In this document: in pieces, positions 62,267 to 64,000 of the stretch
How the letters are laid out: every line of letters begins with the position of its first letter
Numbering within the stretch: position 1 is the first letter of the stretch
Origin: Apus apus
Taxonomy: Eukaryota; Chordata; Aves; Apodiformes; Apodidae
DNA length: 64,000 nt
NCBI RefSeq assembly: GCF_020740795.1
Contig: NC_067312.1
Span: forward strand, 58,838,405 to 58,902,404
Reading direction: 5' to 3'
Made by a program: the position numbers and the translations under genes
The notes under the pieces: model-generated
What the model was told of the DNA's origin: nothing
What the model saw: the letters and a program-made list of their open reading frames with translations, nothing else
Database searches by the model: none

Positions 62267-64000
62267 CTAAAGTTGACAAAAAAGAAAACGATGAAGTCCT
62301 AGTCAAAAGCAGTCCTGGTTTTGGAGAGCTGTGGTGCAATAGGGCAGTGGCTCACACATGCCATGTGTGTATTCTAGGTATTCTAGCCTAACCACACCCT
62401 AGAAAGAGCAGAGTATCCTTTGTCAACCAACCATCCAAAATTACTGAGCAGTGTACTTGTACACTGTACCCAGTGCAAGGTGTGGAGCTGAAACAGGGCC
62501 AAGACACAAACAGAGATATATATTCTTCCAACTCAGAGGATCATATTCCTTCATAACCTCAAAATCAAGAGGGAAAATGCTGCCACATCTTCCCACATAA
62601 TTTTTAGTGAGATTTTCTGTGAAGTCACAAGCATCCAGTTGAATTACAGGGATTAAAACCTACCAAGGTCTGAATGACTGCACATGGCCCAACTAGATAA
62701 ACACCTAGAATCCCTCTGACTTCACAAGTAGGACCTGATCTTCTCACTTAACTTCTCCTTGTGTTCTGAGCACTGTCTGTGCTCTGCTTATGGTTGCATG
62801 AGCCAAGACACAGAAATGTAGTTGGTGAGATCCCTGCCTTAGGTTTATAAAGGCATCATCTCAGGGAAGTCATGATTTCATGAGAGGAAGTGCTAAGGAG
62901 CAAGTCCATGGTTACGTCTTTCTCATATCATACTACTGTCCCAGCTGTGTTAGGCAACTTAGCTGTGGCAGAGTGGTACAAACCAGATGAGGTGATATGC
63001 TTGGTCTTTAAAATTTGTGAGAGCTAAGCCTTAAGTTTCCATCCACATCAGAGCTTTCACTTTATCAAGCCAACCCACAAAGCACCATCCCAGGTCTTCC
63101 TCTTTATGTGGGTCTTGCCTAGGTCTTGCCTAGACTTTCAGAGACCAATCATCAGGTCAGGCAGTCTCTCTAAAAAGGGCTCCCTGACAGACTTTCCTCA
63201 CCAGATGCAGGGGAGCCTCCATGTCTTCAGTCTGGCACGTTTTACCAGTCAGTCACTATTTGTCACATATTGAGTGCTGCCTATTACATTTCATAGCTAA
63301 CACTATCTGGTCTGATAGACATGTTGCTGTCTGCACAGTGATTTGTCTGCTTCCCCAGTCTGTCTCCATCAGCAAAGCACTGCCTCAGTAAACACCAGTC
63401 AACACATTCAGTGTCACAATCAGTCACTCTCAGCTTCTGATGCTTGTAGCCTTATCTGTTGTGGGCCCACAGATATAACTCTTACCTCTCTAAATGGATC
63501 ACAGACAATAAAGACACTGAAGTTACTCAGGCTCACCAGGCTGCTGGGTATGGGTAGTGTGGGAGCACAATAACAATTCCATTCAACTATACAGGATTTA
63601 TCTTGGCTCTGTGTCTGCCTGGGACAATGTAGTATACCTGATATAAGACAACATCTTGAAAACCTTGAAATCCAGTGACTTTGAACCAGGAGGGTAAATT
63701 ACTCACAGAACACTATTTGACATCAAATGGCCAGAGGGCTTTCTGAGCTGCAGGGAACCCCAAAGCCAGAACTAAGGCTGTATCTGATCATGAAATGAGG
63801 CAAGTACATTGAATATAAAAATCTCAGTATTTTCTTCCATCTACACGTAGCATTCCAAAGATAGGATGCAGTTACCAAAGAAATACCTGAAGGGCTGCAG
63901 AATGGTGCCTTTTTCATACTTAGTTCTATACATGTCAGAGTTTGCTGCTTCATCTCTACTAGGCTCTCCTTAAAATAAGTAACTGTGCAATTAATGGGCA
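62267..64000 (-). other. TBC1D2 intron sequence
   Basis: I see no further TBC1D2 exon here. An 11-bp perfect tandem duplication (63111-63121 and 63122-63132) is the only structure noted. A donor-like GTAAGAG at 63485-63479 follows an open stretch, but the encoded peptide does not resemble a TBC domain. Confidence 0.6.

Noticed and set aside
63481..63560. Possible TBC1D2 exon before a GTAAGAG donor on the minus strand
   Set aside because: The frame that would join in phase encodes a peptide without TBC-domain resemblance, and no good acceptor with a pyrimidine tract was seen upstream.

Overview
The window is a piece of a bird nuclear genome. Three things point to a bird: LINE copies of the CR1 family with the typical avian 3' tail (octamers of the ATTCTATG type), solo LTRs that look like avian endogenous retroviruses, and two vertebrate genes with short, well conserved exons separated by long introns. 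I cannot name the species.

Both genes lie on the minus strand, so transcription runs from high to low coordinates. At the right end (60430-62266) are the last three coding exons of TBC1D2, a Rab GTPase-activating protein; they encode the C-terminal part of its TBC domain and a charged tail. About 6.9 kb further along, a CpG island (about 52740-53720) is the probable promoter of CORO2A (coronin 2A). A consensus splice donor in it at 53369 probably ends a non-coding first exon. After a first intron of about 36.6 kb come seven coding exons: 16727-16527, 10387-10271, 6226-6077, 5543-5364, 4696-4580, 2224-2120 and 1806-1710. All join in frame through GT-AG introns and give the first 322 residues of the protein. 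The rest of CORO2A lies beyond the left edge and the start of TBC1D2 beyond the right edge. As I recall it, the human genome has the same two genes side by side in the same orientation (9q22).

The remaining sequence is intron and intergenic DNA. Recognisable parts are two young CR1 copies with a nearly identical reverse-transcriptase C-terminus (2740-3428 and 12116-13190), an older sense-strand CR1 (22120-23577), a CR1 split by a 1 kb LTR (32600-34380), a solo LTR (6473-7038), a pair of related repeats of unknown class (21191-21521 and 26361-26661), several degraded CR1/L3-type fragments, and a few short tandem duplications. I found no tRNA, rRNA, CRISPR array or prokaryote-like system. Nothing here supports a new biological system; the points most worth checking are the mosaic identity of the two young CR1 copies and the LTR nested in a CR1.

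How the genes relate: TBC1D2 acts on Rab7-dependent endosome and autophagosome traffic, and CORO2A links actin to focal adhesions and to the nuclear NCoR corepressor complex. They are neighbours by ancestry and the sequence does not suggest a shared pathway.
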